Shown here: positions 32,588-44,326 of the stretch, in pieces | Layout: every line of letters begins with the position of its first letter | Position numbering within the stretch: the first letter of the stretch is position 1 | Source: Limnoperna fortunei | Taxonomy: Eukaryota; Mollusca; Bivalvia; Mytilida; Modiolidae | Length of the DNA: 64,000 nt | Direction: 5' to 3' | Assembly: GCA_944474755.1 (NCBI GenBank) | Contig: OX104120.1 | Coordinates: 36,498,067-36,562,066, forward strand | The notes under the pieces: model-generated | The model's database searches: none | Told to the model about the DNA's origin: nothing | Seen by the model: the letters and a program-made list of their open reading frames with translations, nothing else | Translations under genes and position numbers: made by a program

Positions 32588-33482
32588 AAACCCCTTTATA
32601 TGCTTCGTTTTTAATAAGGCTGCGCTTTGGCCATATCTATAGAATGCGGACTATCGTCGTACTTTATGAATTGTCAGTAGCGCGATTATCTCTTGCCTAA
32701 AAAGCTATAAAATTAGAACTTACGCAGGGAAGCATCTTTCTCATCCGTCCAAGACCTCGTGTAAAATTTAACAGCAAGCCGTGTTCGGAAAATCCTGTCA
32801 AAAATTCGGAAATTTCAGGCACACTATGTTATTGTCAAAATTTGTAAATTAATCTGTTAAGAATATTCTAGATTTTAAATAATTCAATATGATTGCATGG
32901 TACATTCAATGAAAATATTTTAGTATTAATTTTTCGATCTTTTTTCATAACAAAATATAACATATCTTTTATTTCCAAATCAGGAGCCCACCGAAAGCAA
33001 TGAGAGTTGTACAAAAAGAGGAAAAGAATAATTGATAGATACACATAATTATACATAAGACAACATGATAAGACAATTTACTGGATTATTAATGTTCATA
33101 TTAATATCATATTGAAAATCTAAACATAATTGTAAATTTTTAGTTTACAATATCTTTATCTAATATAAATCGGGCAGTTGCCAGATTAATTAAATATTTA
33201 ATTTTAAATATAAAAGCAAGTATAAAGCAAGGCCAAGAGCTTGACGTATCTGACATAGGTGGCGTTTCATTCTAAGAAACAAAAGCAACAATGAAGTACC
33301 CTTATTACTATATTTGTATAGTGTGTGTGGTTTAATTTAAGCCAAAAACTCCGACATCCAATTATCTGGCGCATCGGCCAAAAATAGTGTAAAATATACA
33401 CGTTTACTATTAAATGGAAATTTTCTATTCTGAATAAGGTTTCTTCTTTTTTCGCAACCAATTCTGCATTACGTTTTGTTGA
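32588..33482. other. Non-coding AT-rich stretch
   Basis: No repeat end or coding domain recognised. Confidence 0.45.
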
Positions 33483-33777
33483 CAGGGTCGTAACTAGGGT
33501 CAGAAAATAGAGGAGGCAGGGGCTTGGAGGGTCCAGGGAGGCTGCCCCCCCCCCCCCGGGAAGAAAATTAAGCAAAAATCAACGTAGAATTACACATCCC
33601 CCCTTATTTTAACAACGTTGAATTAAAACAATAAGTTTTGGAGTATTTCCTTATTTTGTAGCAGATTCTTTGTGTAATTTATTGGTTTTTAAAAGTAAAT
33701 ACACACTTTATTTCTTTGTTGTTGTAAACCTAGAGGAGGCAGTTGCCTCCGTTGCCTCAATGGTAGTTACGGCCCTG
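33483..33777. mobile_element. hAT5-like MITE, 295 bp
   Basis: CAGGGTCGTAACTA (33483) pairs with TAGTTACGGCCCTG (to 33777). The flanks GTTGA and GTTGG give a 5 bp duplication with one mismatch. GAGGAGGCAG occurs just inside both ends (near 33510 and 33732). A C-run sits at 33545. Confidence 0.65.
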
Positions 33778-34094
33778 GTTGGTTTAAACTGGCACAGAAT
33801 ACGATATAAAGTTTATTATATATGAATAGAATTTTGCGTGTTTTTGATATGTCTAAAAACAACAAAAACCAAAATACCCACGGGACACATGCATTTTTTA
33901 TTACCTTCTTCATATGGTGCTACGTTGTAATTTAAAATTTTCGGTGACAGGTGCAGATTCGTGGGGGTGGGGCGCACCCGGCCCGCACCCCTCCTGACTG
34001 GAAATCCCGTATCCGCGACTGCGCTATTGACCTGGTTTTGACCAGTTCAAGCCTGTTTTTCATGACTGTTCAAACATAACTATAAATTGCAACT
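33778..34094. other. Non-coding stretch with GC-rich block
   Basis: 33955-34000 is a GGGGTGGGGCGC / GCCCGCACCCC self-complementary block of unknown origin. Confidence 0.4.
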
Positions 34095-34623
34095 TTAATA
34101 GTGGTCATTGCAGTTTGCCGATGCCAGTGCAATGTGGCACAGAGGCCATAACCTTAAAATACTTAGAAATAAAATGCAACGAACTTTGGACAATGTAAGT
34201 AAATGGGCCATTAAATGGGGCTTCAAGATTTCCAAAACTAAAACAATAGGTGTTATTTTTGGAAATAGGAAAGTAACATCAACCAACCTCACATTAGGCA
34301 ACCAACCCATAAAATTTGAAAATCATGTTAAATTTCTAGGATTGATATTTGACCGTAAATTAACATGGAAAAACATTTTGACTACATAGAGGAGAGATCT
34401 AAACCTATACTCAACCTTATGAGATACGTTCAGGCTAATAATTTTGGAATGGGCACTGAAACGCTGATAATGTTGTATAAATCTCTAATCAGGTCCATAC
34501 TACACTACGGATGCCAGGTTTTTAACTCCGCCTCTAATAGTCTTAAACTTAAACTAGATAAAATACAGTATAAGGGTCTCCGAATAGCTTAGGCGCTTTA
34601 ACGTCCACGCCAGTGGAAAATCT
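34095..34623 (+). pseudogene. LINE reverse transcriptase piece, 5' truncated
   Basis: The frame from 34108 encodes QFADASAMWHRGHNLKILRN, the region around the catalytic FADD box. The second aspartate is replaced by alanine here, so this copy cannot be active. It continues with LQRTLDNVSKWAIKWGFKIS-type and VKFLGLIFDRKLTW words (34320-34370), the palm/thumb part of non-LTR reverse transcriptases. A frameshift near 34367 moves to a frame with IRSILHYGCQVFNSA, the usual 'YG' segment. Coding stops at 34592 and a SINE follows at 34636. The rest of the element resumes at 34902. The RNase H partner suggests an I/Nimb/R1-like clade, which is inference. Confidence 0.75.
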
Positions 34624-34635
34624 ATTAGTTGAAGC

Positions 34636-34901
34636 GGGGCCTCGGTGGCCGAGTGGTCAAGGTAGTTCGTCTACTTTGATCACGTGGTCTGTCAACACTG
34701 AGATTGCGGGTTCGATTCTCACTGCAGGCAGGGTGTACTCGACTCCAATCTTAATTGACAAGGATTGCCAGTTTCCTACCGAAGGTGGGGGTTTTCTCGG
34801 GTACTCCGGCTTCCTCCCCCAATAAAAACTGGACGCCATGATATAGCTGAAAAATTGCTGAAAGTGGCGTTAAACACCATCAAACAAACAAACAAACAAA
34901 C
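34636..34901 (+). mobile_element. tRNA-derived SINE, full length with target duplication
   Basis: The A-box TGGCCGAGTGG (34646-34656) and B-box GGTTCGATTCT (34709-34719) are at tRNA-like spacing. The SINE body (GACAAGGATTGCCAG, GGTACTCCGGCTTCC) leads to GGCGTTAAACACCATCAAAC and a (CAAA)n tail. ATTAGTTGAAGC flanks it (34624-34635, 34902-34913). It splits the LINE coding sequence. This is the best reference copy in the window. Confidence 0.9.
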
Positions 34902-35684
34902 ATTAGTTGAAGCAGGAGAAAAACCGCTGCAACTTAGGCGCGATGAATTTTCGTTAAAATATTACGCTAGGTGCTCGCAAAATCCCAAAAATCCAGCAAA
35001 AGAAACCCTCGAGGATTGTGTCGAATATAGAGCAAAATCACAAAAATGGAAAAATGACACAATCCCTTTTGGCTACAGAGTAAGGAAAGAATTAAAACTA
35101 AATAAATTAGATAAAATTCAAATAGTAAAACACAGTCCTCCGACTTTTCCACCATGGATTATAAAACCGGCAAATACATCGTGTGAATTAAAAAATAAAA
35201 TAGATAAAAGAGATGACCCTAATATAATAAAAACAATAACCCTCGAACCTATAGATAGCAAATATAAAAACTTTGAAACAATTTATACCGATGGTTCAAA
35301 GGACCCACTCACCGGTAAAACCGCTTGCGCGTTTACCGTACCAAAAGCAAAATATGTATTCCATTAACGCTGCACCGAAAATATCTCGGTATACACCACC
35401 GAAATGATAGCAATTTTTAAAGCATTAAAATGGATAGTGACTATCCGTATCAAAAGGTAGTTATACTTACAGATTCACTGATTGCCATCCAATCAATTGA
35501 TAATAACCAATCGAGTAGACCGGCTATTTTAGAGGCTATTCAAATGCTAGCATTTAAAATAAGAAATAAACAAATCGAATTAATAATAGAGTGGATACCA
35601 GCTCACGTAGGTATCCTAGGTAATGAACTATCGGATAAACTTGCAAAAGCAGCTTTAAAACAAGAAAACGTAAATATAAACGAT
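34902..35684 (+). pseudogene. LINE C-terminal region with RNase H domain
   Basis: After the SINE the coding sequence resumes (LRRDEFSLKYYARC near 34930; KLNKLDKIQIV). The RNase H signature appears in order: IYTDGSKDP (35281), a glutamate in TTEMIAIFKALKW (35400), LTDSLIAIQSI (35467), and WIPAHVGILGNELSDKLAKA (35592). So all four acidic catalytic positions are visible, but in different frames: a stop lies at 35366 and a shift near 35435. The open frame runs on into the hairpin array at 35684. The combination of reverse transcriptase then RNase H is typical of I-group LINEs. It is inactive as it stands. Confidence 0.8.
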
Positions 35685-36323
35685 ATGCCAAGAGCATCGT
35701 CTCGGGGAGGTGCCTACTTCCGATTAAAAAATAGTCAAATCCTCGGTAGAGTAAGCCAAGAGCTTCGTCTCGGGCTGTTACTGAGGGACATAGGAAATTC
35801 GTAAAAACCCAATCCCTAAAACATGTAACAACCCTACTCCTCAGTAAGGCTAGCCAAGAGCCTCGTCTCGGGCACCCTATGAGGAACACGCGTAACAACG
35901 GAAATAATAATCATGAAAAAGTCAAAATTGACCATAAGCAGATATGCCAAGAGCATCGTCTCGGGCAGGTGCCTACTTCCGATTACAAACTAAAGTCAAA
36001 TCCTCGGTAGAGTAAGCCAAGAGCTTCGTCTCGGGCTGTTACTGGGGGACATAGGAAATTCATAAAAACCCAATCCCTAAAACATGTAACAACCCTACTC
36101 CTCAGTAAGGTAAGCCAAGAGCTCGTCTCGGGCACCCTATGAGGAACATGCGCAATAACGGCAAAAATAAATATTTTAAAACAAAATTATTAAACCGAAG
36201 GAGGGTATGCCAAGAACATCGTCTCGGGCGGTTCCCTACTTCGGAATGCAAATAAAAGTCATCGGTAGAGTAAGCCAAGAGCCTCGTCTCGGGCACCTAC
36301 TGAGGTTTACGCGTAATAACGAC

Positions 36324-36376
<53 letters not shown>

Positions 36377-36425
36377 AAAGTAGGGCATGCCAAGAGCTAC
36401 GTCTCGGGCAGGTCCCTACGTCTGA
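35684..36425 (+). repeat. Array of nine GCCAAGAGC..CGTCTCGGG units with stem-loops
   Basis: GCCAAGAGCNTCGTCTCGGG, with small changes, occurs near 35688, 35754, 35850, 35945, 36016, 36115, 36208, 36272 and 36389. Spacers follow an order of ~66, ~97 and ~95 bp that repeats (a ~258 bp higher unit). The core can pair as GCC/GGC and GAG/CTC around a six-base loop. Different outer arms flank most copies. It directly follows the RNase H domain and could be the LINE 3' UTR. Confidence 0.7.
36323..36375 (+). repeat. (AAT)n microsatellite
   Basis: About 17 uninterrupted AAT units interrupt the hairpin array between its eighth and ninth copies. An A-rich, C-spaced tract follows at 36470-36520. Confidence 0.9.
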
Positions 36426-36780
36426 GCAATAATCCCTGTAAATAATGTTTATAGCAAATTGTATATATTTAAACAAAAAAACAAAAAAAAACAAAAAAAA
36501 AACAAAAAACAAAAAAATATTAAAAATAAAATAGAATAGGATACTCTAAAAAAAATAGAAAAAAACATGTATATCATTCTTACATGTATCTTATAATTTA
36601 CAAAAATATTGTAATATTGTACATATAAAAATACATAGTTAGTGAAAAACTAACAACAAATGTAATACAATTCCACATTGAAATGTATATAACTGAGTTA
36701 CTTTTTCATCTTTAAATTCAAACTAATCATGTTAGGCCATAGTAATGTATATATACATGTAAATATAATTTTTTTTTCAT

Positions 36781-37113
36781 CAGTCAGACGAGACGTAAAA
36801 CTGGTGTCTCGTGTACAGTATTCCATCAACTGGCACGTTAAAGACCCCATTGGCAGTATTCGATAAGAGTAGGCGCACGCGCCGCTGCCATGGCACGCCC
36901 GGTACTTGCTGCTAGCGTCTTGGTTCTCTAGCTGGATGCATTTCTGACTTCTTTTATCATTTCAGTTATAGTAATTATGGTCTATAAAACCCCAAAAATA
37001 CAAATAAATAGGCAAAAAATTTTCTTTTTAATAAAAGCCATTAGGCAATAAGTCCGTGCGAGACCGTTTTACGGTAGTCATGGACGTTAAAAACCCCCAT
37101 AAGTAAGTAAGTG
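36781..37113 (+). mobile_element. SINE-like retroposon with (TAAG)n tail
   Basis: The 3' part ends ATGGACGTTAAAAACCCCCA followed by TAAGTAAGTAAG. An internal CACGTTAAAGACCCC block lies near 36834. The GGACGTTAAA end resembles the ends of the other SINEs and of the ~430 bp retroposon. No clear A and B boxes were found, so its head type is unknown. Confidence 0.5.
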
Positions 37114-37545
37114 GTCATTGAATGATCTGTAGTTATAAAATATACTGTTAAACATGTAAGAATAAAATTAATTATTTATTTATACTCTTTTCAATATTTG
37201 AAATGTGACGAAACTGGAATGTCAGGATTGTCAGCAAATCAATATCAAAATGCAGTATTAACAGGAAACATAAAGGGTAACCAGCATGACCAGCGTTACA
37301 ACAATTACAAACATCCTTTGTTTCTGATGAAGGAACATGGCGATTTAATTCATGTAATAAAACAATTACTGACTTTAATGTACAGTCTCTATCAGGATTT
37401 CTCATTCCTTAAAAATGTATAGCCACTCGGTGAATATTACATTTTTTTCTGGCTGCAACCTATATCAAAGTCATTAATTGTATAATAGTACTATTAGTAT
37501 AGACTGTCCCTGGTTTAGATCACTTTTAGCATTTTTTTCAGCTAA
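37114..37545. other. Non-coding stretch
   Basis: Open frames of 74-77 codons on both strands overlap here, but no family motif is seen. Confidence 0.45.
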
Positions 37546-37690
37546 ATAATAATAATAATAATTTTATTTACACAAGCACATTTATAATAATGGCACAGGC
37601 CCAATAAACATTATATAATAACAACAGTTGTGAAAAAATCTCATTATATTATTCATAATGACAACAGTTATGAAAATCTTAAGTTAAATT
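37546..37690 (-). mobile_element. LINE-like 3' end with (ATT)n tail
   Basis: The reverse strand reads GTGCTTGTGTAAATAAAATT and then (ATT)n. This has the same design as 25866 and 27373. The boundary is approximate. Confidence 0.4.
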
Positions 37691-38129
37691 GCATGTTTTA
37701 GTACATCTACATATAATATGTACATATGTATATCACGCCTCCAGTTTTCATTTGGGGTGGACATAGGACTATTCGGTGATAACTTACTACCATTCGTCTG
37801 GAAAACTGGCATTTCCAGATTTGTAAGGCATTTCTACAGTTATGTTTCGTATCCATTTGTGTACGTAACTGTGACGCGAATGGCGTCATAAAAAGCTGTC
37901 TCGTCTGGCGAAGCTAATTGGTTCTTATATAGTTTCTGGAATGTAAAAGACAGGTTGATCTTCCACGAGTGATAGAAGTTTAATGCCTTTTCTCGAGACG
38001 AGCGAAACTTGCGAAAAGACATGCAAAAATGTATTTGACTTGCATTAGACACACCTTTAATGCGTATAAAATAACAGACTGATATGTTCTGCCTTACAAC
38101 GCAATGAAATGCATGCAGCATACAAAATC
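37691..38129. other. Non-coding stretch before the satellite
   Basis: Nothing recognised. Satellite words (ACATCAT, CTGACCTGGTGTGCTGT) begin near 38150. Confidence 0.45.
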
Positions 38130-39018
38130 ATACTGACAAGTGGTGAGTTTTACACAACATCATTCTGACCTGGTGTGCTGTATAAAGCAATGAATCGATT
38201 GTACTTGAATTACATATTCTTGTAGTGCGTAAAACACAAGGATTGCATTATCCAAACACCATAGTGACATGTGGTGCGTTCAACACAATGTACGTTTTGT
38301 GTTTACATCAGACAACCCTGTACAACGCAATGTATGGATTATACTTGCATTAGATATAAATGTGGTGCGAATGAAACGATGTTTGCTTTACACAATCATC
38401 TTACTGTCATATGGTGCGTTTTACTCAGTGCACATTTTGTACTTACATCGGACTGACCTGTTGTGTTTTTTAACGCAAGATGTCTTCGACTTGCATTAAA
38501 CATGCCCGTGATGGGTATGCCTGATTTTTTAAAAACATCATACTGCCATGTGGTGCGTTTTTCACAGTGTACGTTTTGTACTAACATCTGAATGACCTGT
38601 TGTGCTATGCTACTCAATGTATGGATTGTACTTGCCTTGGATATACTTGTGGTTCGTATAAAGCAATGTCTGCTTTATAAAAACATTATACTGACACGTG
38701 GGGCGATTCCACAATGTACGTATGTACTTATATCAGACTGACCTGTTGTGCTGTACTACTCAATGTATGAATTGCACTTGCAGTAGATATAATTGTGCTG
38801 CGTATAACACAATGTCTGCCTTATACAAACATCATACTGACATGTGGTGCTTTTCGCACAATATACGTTTTATAATAAAATCAGACTAACCTGTGCGTAC
38901 TATTCAACGCAATGTATGAATTCTACTTGCATAAGATGTACTTGTGGTGCTTAAAACGCAATATCTGCTTTATACGAACATTATACTGACATGATGTGCG
39001 TTTGCACAATGTACGTTT

Positions 39019-39210
39019 TGTTTGTTTGAATGATGTTTGACGCCATTGTCAGGAATTTGTCAACTATGTCGTGGCGTTCAGATTTTATTGGGAGGAAACC
39101 GGAGTACCCGGAGAAAACAGCCGACCTTCGGTAGGAAAACTGGCAATCCTTGTCAATTAAGATTGGAGTCAAGTACACCCAGCCCGCACTGAGACACGAA
39201 CCCGCAACCT
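39019..39210 (-). mobile_element. S1: SINE body in satellite
   Basis: The reverse SINE lacks the tRNA head beyond the B-box region (ACACGAACCCGCAACC). ATGTACGTTTTG occurs on its left edge and nearly again on its right (TGCATGTACATTT), which marks an insertion into a satellite monomer. Confidence 0.7.
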
Positions 39211-39223
39211 TAGTGCATGTACA

Positions 39224-39407
39224 TTTAACGCATTTTTCAGCAATGTTTCAGCCATATCATGGCGTCTAGTTTTTATTGGGGATGAAACCGAAGTACCTGG
39301 AGAAAATGCCTGACCTTCGGTAGGAAAACTGGCAATCCTGTCAATTAAGATTGGAGTCGAGTACACACTGACCGCAATGAGACTCGAACCCGCAACCTCA
39401 GGGCATG
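39224..39407 (-). mobile_element. S2: SINE body, variant type
   Basis: It directly follows S1. It keeps TTTTTCAGCAATGTTTCAGCC and GGGGATGAAACCGAAGTACC, a subtype also seen at 48761. No R copy follows it. Confidence 0.65.
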
Positions 39408-40222
39408 TATGCTTTGTTCTTACATCATACTGACCTATGGTGCTCTACAACGCAATGTATAGATTTTACTTGCCTCAAAGATAAAAAGAGTACGTATAAC
39501 ACAAAGTGTGCTATGTACAAACATTATAACGATATATGGTGCGTTTAACAACAATGTACGTTTTGGACTAATATCAAACTGACCTGTTGTGCTGTAAACC
39601 TCAATGTATGAATTGTACTTGTATAAAACATAATTGTGGTGCCTATGACACACTGTTTTCTTTATACAAACATCATACTTACATGTGGTGCGTTTTACCA
39701 AATTAACGTTTTGTATTTACATTAGACTGACTTTTCGTGCTGTTTAACGGAATGTCTGTCTTCGACTTACAAGTATGAAATATACCTGTGCTGCGTATAA
39801 CACAATGTCTGCTTTATACAAATATCATATTGACATGTTGTGCTGACATGTGATGTTTTTTACACATTGTACGTTTTGTACTTACATCAGACTGACGTGG
39901 TGTGCTGTAAAACTCAATATATGGATTGTACTTGCATTAGATATACTTGTCGTTCATAAGATGTACATCTGGTTCATATAATGCAAAATCTGCTCTAAAA
40001 AAACACCACACTGACATGTGGTGCGTTTTGTACAATGCATGGATTGTGCTTGCAGTAGATACACTTGTGTTGCGTAAAACTCAATATCTGCTTTATACAA
40101 GCATTATCCCGCAGTGAGACACGAACCCGCAACCTCAGTGCATGTACGTTTTGTACTTCAATCATACTGACATGTTGTGCTATAGAACGCAATGTATAGA
40201 TTTTACTTGTATCAAATATAAT

Positions 40223-40653
40223 CGCTGGGACCATACTGGGAGTGTTCTCAGTGTTCGACCCACAGAGCAGCCCAGCGCTTCCCCGGTTGGCGAATTGGGG
40301 AGACCCTTTCGTTGTGGGGTGGGGTTTTTAGGTCATAATACGGAAAGCCTGACCGCGGACCGTAGTGGGTAACGTGTTTGGAGAGTGCCACGCTCCTTGC
40401 ACGACAAAGACTTTTTTGTAGACTTCGAAAAAGAGTATGCTCATTGTAGCCGCTACAAAGGCTAAGTTCTTCATCTCTACCCAAAACTCCATACTTTTCC
40501 AGTGGCAGTCAAAATTGTATTTCCCGTGACCCATCCCACCCCACTTTCAGTTGGTTTATTGTTTGCTAACTTGTTCCCGTCCTGAATAGCCGAAATAGTG
40601 CTCGATAAACGTAAAGTATACATCCAATCAATTAATCAATCAATCAATCAATC
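40223..40653 (+). mobile_element. R1: ~430 bp retroposon with (CAAT)n tail
   Basis: It starts CGCTGGGACCATACTGGG. An early CGCTGGG/CCCAGCG inverted pair could fold the first ~55 bases. The 3' end runs through a GACGTAAAGT-like word (here AAACGTAAAGT) to ATACATCCAATCAAT-type repeats. It is flanked by AAATATAATCG-like sequence. No A/B boxes are certain and no coding is seen. Confidence 0.65.
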
Positions 40654-41271
40654 AAATATAACCGTGGTGGGTATAACAAAATGTGTGCTTTCTACAGACA
40701 TCATAACGACATCTGGTGCGTTTAACAGCAATGTATGTTTTGAATAATATCGAGATGACCTATTGTCCTGTACAACGCAACTTATTGACTGTACTTGCAT
40801 AAGATATACTTCTGGTTCATATAACGCAATGTTTGCTCTATACAGACATCATATAAACATGCGGTGCGTTTTACCAAATGTACGTTTTGTATTTACATTA
40901 GACTGACTTGTTCTGCTGTTTAATCCAATGTCTGTCTACGACTTGCATTAAATATACATGTGGTGCTATAACACAACAGCTGCTTTATACAAATATCATA
41001 CTGACATGTGATGCAGTTTACACATTGTACGTTTTGTACTTACTTCAGACTGATCTGTGGTGCTGTAAAACTATATATATATAGGTTGTACTTGCATTAG
41101 ATATACTTGTCGTTCACGTAACGCAATGTATGCTCTGTACAAACATTATAGTGACATGTGGTGAGTTTTATACAATTCATGGATTGTACTTGCAGTAGAT
41201 ATACTTGTGTTGCGTAAAACTCAATATCTGCTTTATACAAGCATTATACTGACGTTGCACAATATATGTTT

Positions 41272-41482
41272 TGTTTAATTTGTTTGAATGGTGTTTAACG
41301 CCATTGTAAGGAATTTGTCAACTATGTCATGGCGTTTAGATTTTATTGGGGAGGAAGCCGGAGTACATGGAGAAAACAGCCGACCTTCGGTAGGAAAACT
41401 GGCAATCCTTGTCAATTAAGATTAGAGTCGAGTACACCCTGCCCGCAGTGAGACACGAACCCGCAACCTCAGTGCGGGTACG
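41272..41482 (-). mobile_element. S3: SINE body in satellite
   Basis: The left member of the first 2.77 kb copy. It has the GTACATGGAGAAAAC variant and a GTGCGGGTACGTTTTG right junction. Confidence 0.7.
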
Positions 41483-41556
41483 TTTTGTACTTACATCAAA
41501 CTGACATGTTGTGCTATACAACGCAATGAATAGATTTTACTTGCATCAAATATAAT

Positions 41557-41954
41557 CGCTGGGACCATACTGGGAGGGTTCTCAGTGCTCGACCCACAGA
41601 GCAGCTCAGCGCGTCCCCGGTTGGCGAATTGGGCAGACCCTCTCGTTGTGGGGTGAGGTTGTTTGGTCATAATACGGAAAGCCTGACCGCGGACCGTAGT
41701 GGGTAAAGTGTTTGGAGACTGCAACGCTCCTTGGACGACAAAGACCTTTTTGTAGAATTCGAAAAAGTGTAGGCTCATTGTAGCCGCTACAAAAGGCTAC
41801 GTTCTACGTCTCTACCCAAAACTCCATACTTTTCCAGTGGCAGTCGAAATTGTATTTCCCGTGACCCATCCCACATTTTCAGTTGATTTATTGTTTTTTT
41901 AACTTGTTCCCGCCCTGAATAGCCTAAATACTGCTCGCTAGACCTAAAGCATAC

Positions 41955-41987
<33 letters not shown>
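41557..41987 (+). mobile_element. R2: retroposon copy
   Basis: The (CAAT)n tail is followed by CAAATATAATCGTGG, repeating the CAAATATAATCG before its start. It carries GCTAGACCTAAAGC in place of GACGTAAAGT. Confidence 0.7.
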
Positions 41988-41989
<2 letters not shown>

Positions 41990-42709
41990 TATAATCGTGG
42001 TGGGTATAACAAAATGTGTGTTTTATACAGACATCATACTGACATCTGGTACGTTTAACAATAATGTACGTTTTGAATAATATCGGGATGACCTGTTGTG
42101 CTGTAAAACGCAACGTATTGATTGTACTTGCATTAGATATACTTGTGGTTTATATAACGCAATGTTTGCTCTATACAGACATCATATTAACATGCGGTGC
42201 GTTGAACACAATGTATGGATTGTACTTGCATAACATATAATCGTCGGACCTATAACACAATGTCTGCTTTATACAAATATCGTATTAACATGCGATGCGT
42301 TTTACCAAATGCATGTTTTGTATTTACATTAGACTGGCTTGTTCTGCTCTTTACCGCAATGTCTGTCTACGACTTGCATTAAATATACATGTGGTGCTAT
42401 ATCACAATAGCTGCTTCATACAAATATCATACTGAAATGTGATGCGTTTTACACATTGTACGTTTTGTACTTACTTCAGACTGATCTGTGGTGCTGTAAA
42501 ACTAAATATATAGATTGTACTTGCATAAGATATACTTGTCGTTCATATAACGCAATTTCTGCTCTATACAAACATCATACTGATATGTGGTGCGTTTTAT
42601 ACTATGCATGGATTGTGCTTGCAGTAGAAATACTTGTGTTGCGTAAAACTCAATATCTGTTTTAAACAAGCACTATACTGACATGTTGTGCTTTTGCACA
42701 ATATACGTT

Positions 42710-42908
42710 TTGTTTATTTGTTTGAATGATGTTTAACGCCATTGTCAGGATTTTGTCAACTATGTCATGCCGTTCAGATTTTATTGGGGAGGAAGCCGGA
42801 CTACCCGGAGAAAACAGTCGACCTTCGGTAGGAAAACAATCCTTGTCAATTAAGATTGGAGTCGAGTACACCCTGCCCGCGGTGAGACACGGACCCGCAA
42901 CCTTAGTG
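42710..42908 (-). mobile_element. S4: SINE body in satellite
   Basis: It carries an eight-base loss (GGAAAACAATCC for GGAAAACTGGCAATCC), shared with S6 and so copied with the 2.77 kb unit. Confidence 0.7.
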
Positions 42909-42990
42909 CATGTACGTTTTGTACTTACATCATTCTGACCTGCTGTTCTATACAACGCAATGTATAGATTTTACTTGCATCAAATATAAT

Positions 42991-43389
42991 CGTTAGGACC
43001 ATACTGGGAGGGTTCTCAGTGCTCGACCCACAGAGCAGCCCAGCGCGTCCCCGGTTGGCGAATTGGGGAGACCCTGTCGTTGTGGGATGGGGTTGTTAGG
43101 TCATAATACGGAAAGCCTGACCGCGGACCGTAGTGGGTAACGTGTTTGTTGATTGCCACGCTCCTTGCACGACAAAGACTTTTTTGTAGATTTCGAAAAA
43201 GAGTAGGCTCATTGTAGCCGCTACAAAAGTCTAAGTTCTCCGTCTCTACCCAAAACTCCATATTTTTACAGTGGCAGTCAAAATGTATATCCCGTGACAC
43301 ATCCCAACCCATTTTCAGTTGATTTATTGTTTGTTAACTTGTTCCCGTCCTGAATTGCCGAAATACTGCTCGCTGGACGAAAAGTATAC

Positions 43390-43421
<32 letters not shown>
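42991..43421 (+). mobile_element. R3: retroposon copy
   Basis: It starts CGTTAGGACC instead of CGCTGGGACC, a variant shared only with R5. Confidence 0.7.
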
Positions 43422-43424
<3 letters not shown>

Positions 43425-44041
43425 TATAACCGTGGTGGGTATAACAAAATGTGTGCTTTCTACAGACATCATAACGACATCTGGTGCGTTTAACAGCAAT
43501 GTATGTTTTGAATAATATCGAGATGACCTATTGTCCTGTACAACGCAACTTATTGACTGTACTTGCATAGGATATACTTCTGGTTCATATAACGCAATGT
43601 TTGCTCTATACAGACATCATATAAACATGCGGTGCGTTTTACCAAATGTACGTTTTGTATTTACATTAGACTGACTTGTTCTGCTGTTTAATCCAATGTC
43701 TGTCTACGACTTGCATTAAATATACATGTGGTGCTATAACACAACAGCTGCTTTATACAAATATCATACTGACATGTGATGCAGTTTACACATTGTACGT
43801 TTTGTACTTACTTCAGACTGATCTGTGGTGCTGTAAAACTATATATATATATAGGTTGTACTTGCATTAGATATACTTGTCGTTCACGTAACGCAATGTA
43901 TGCTCTGTACAAACATTATAGTGACATGTGGTGAGTTTTATACAATTCATGGATTGTACTTGCAGTAGATATACTTGTGTTGCGTAAAACTCAATATCTG
44001 CTTTATACAAGCATTATACTGACGTTGCACAATATATGTTT

Positions 44042-44252
44042 TGTTTAATTTGTTTGAATGGTGTTTAACGCCATTGTAAGGAATTTGTCAACTATGTCAT
44101 GGCGTTTAGATTTTATTGGGGAGGAAGCCGGAGTACATGGAGAAAACAGCCGACCTTCGGTAGGAAAACTGGCAATCCTTGTCAATTAAGATTAGAGTCG
44201 AGTACACCCTGCCCGCAGTGAGACACGAACCCGCAACCTCAGTGCGGGTACG
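44042..44252 (-). mobile_element. S5: SINE body (duplicate of S3)
   Basis: Identical in layout to S3 at offset 2770. Confidence 0.7.
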
Positions 44253-44326
44253 TTTTGTACTTACATCAAACTGACATGTTGTGCTATACAACGCAATGAA
44301 TAGATTTTACTTGCATCAAATATAAT

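Noticed and set aside
34636..34730. tRNA gene
   Set aside because: A and B boxes are present but the sequence continues into a SINE body with a target duplication, and a full cloverleaf with acceptor stem pairing is not formed. The same applies at 55420-55515.
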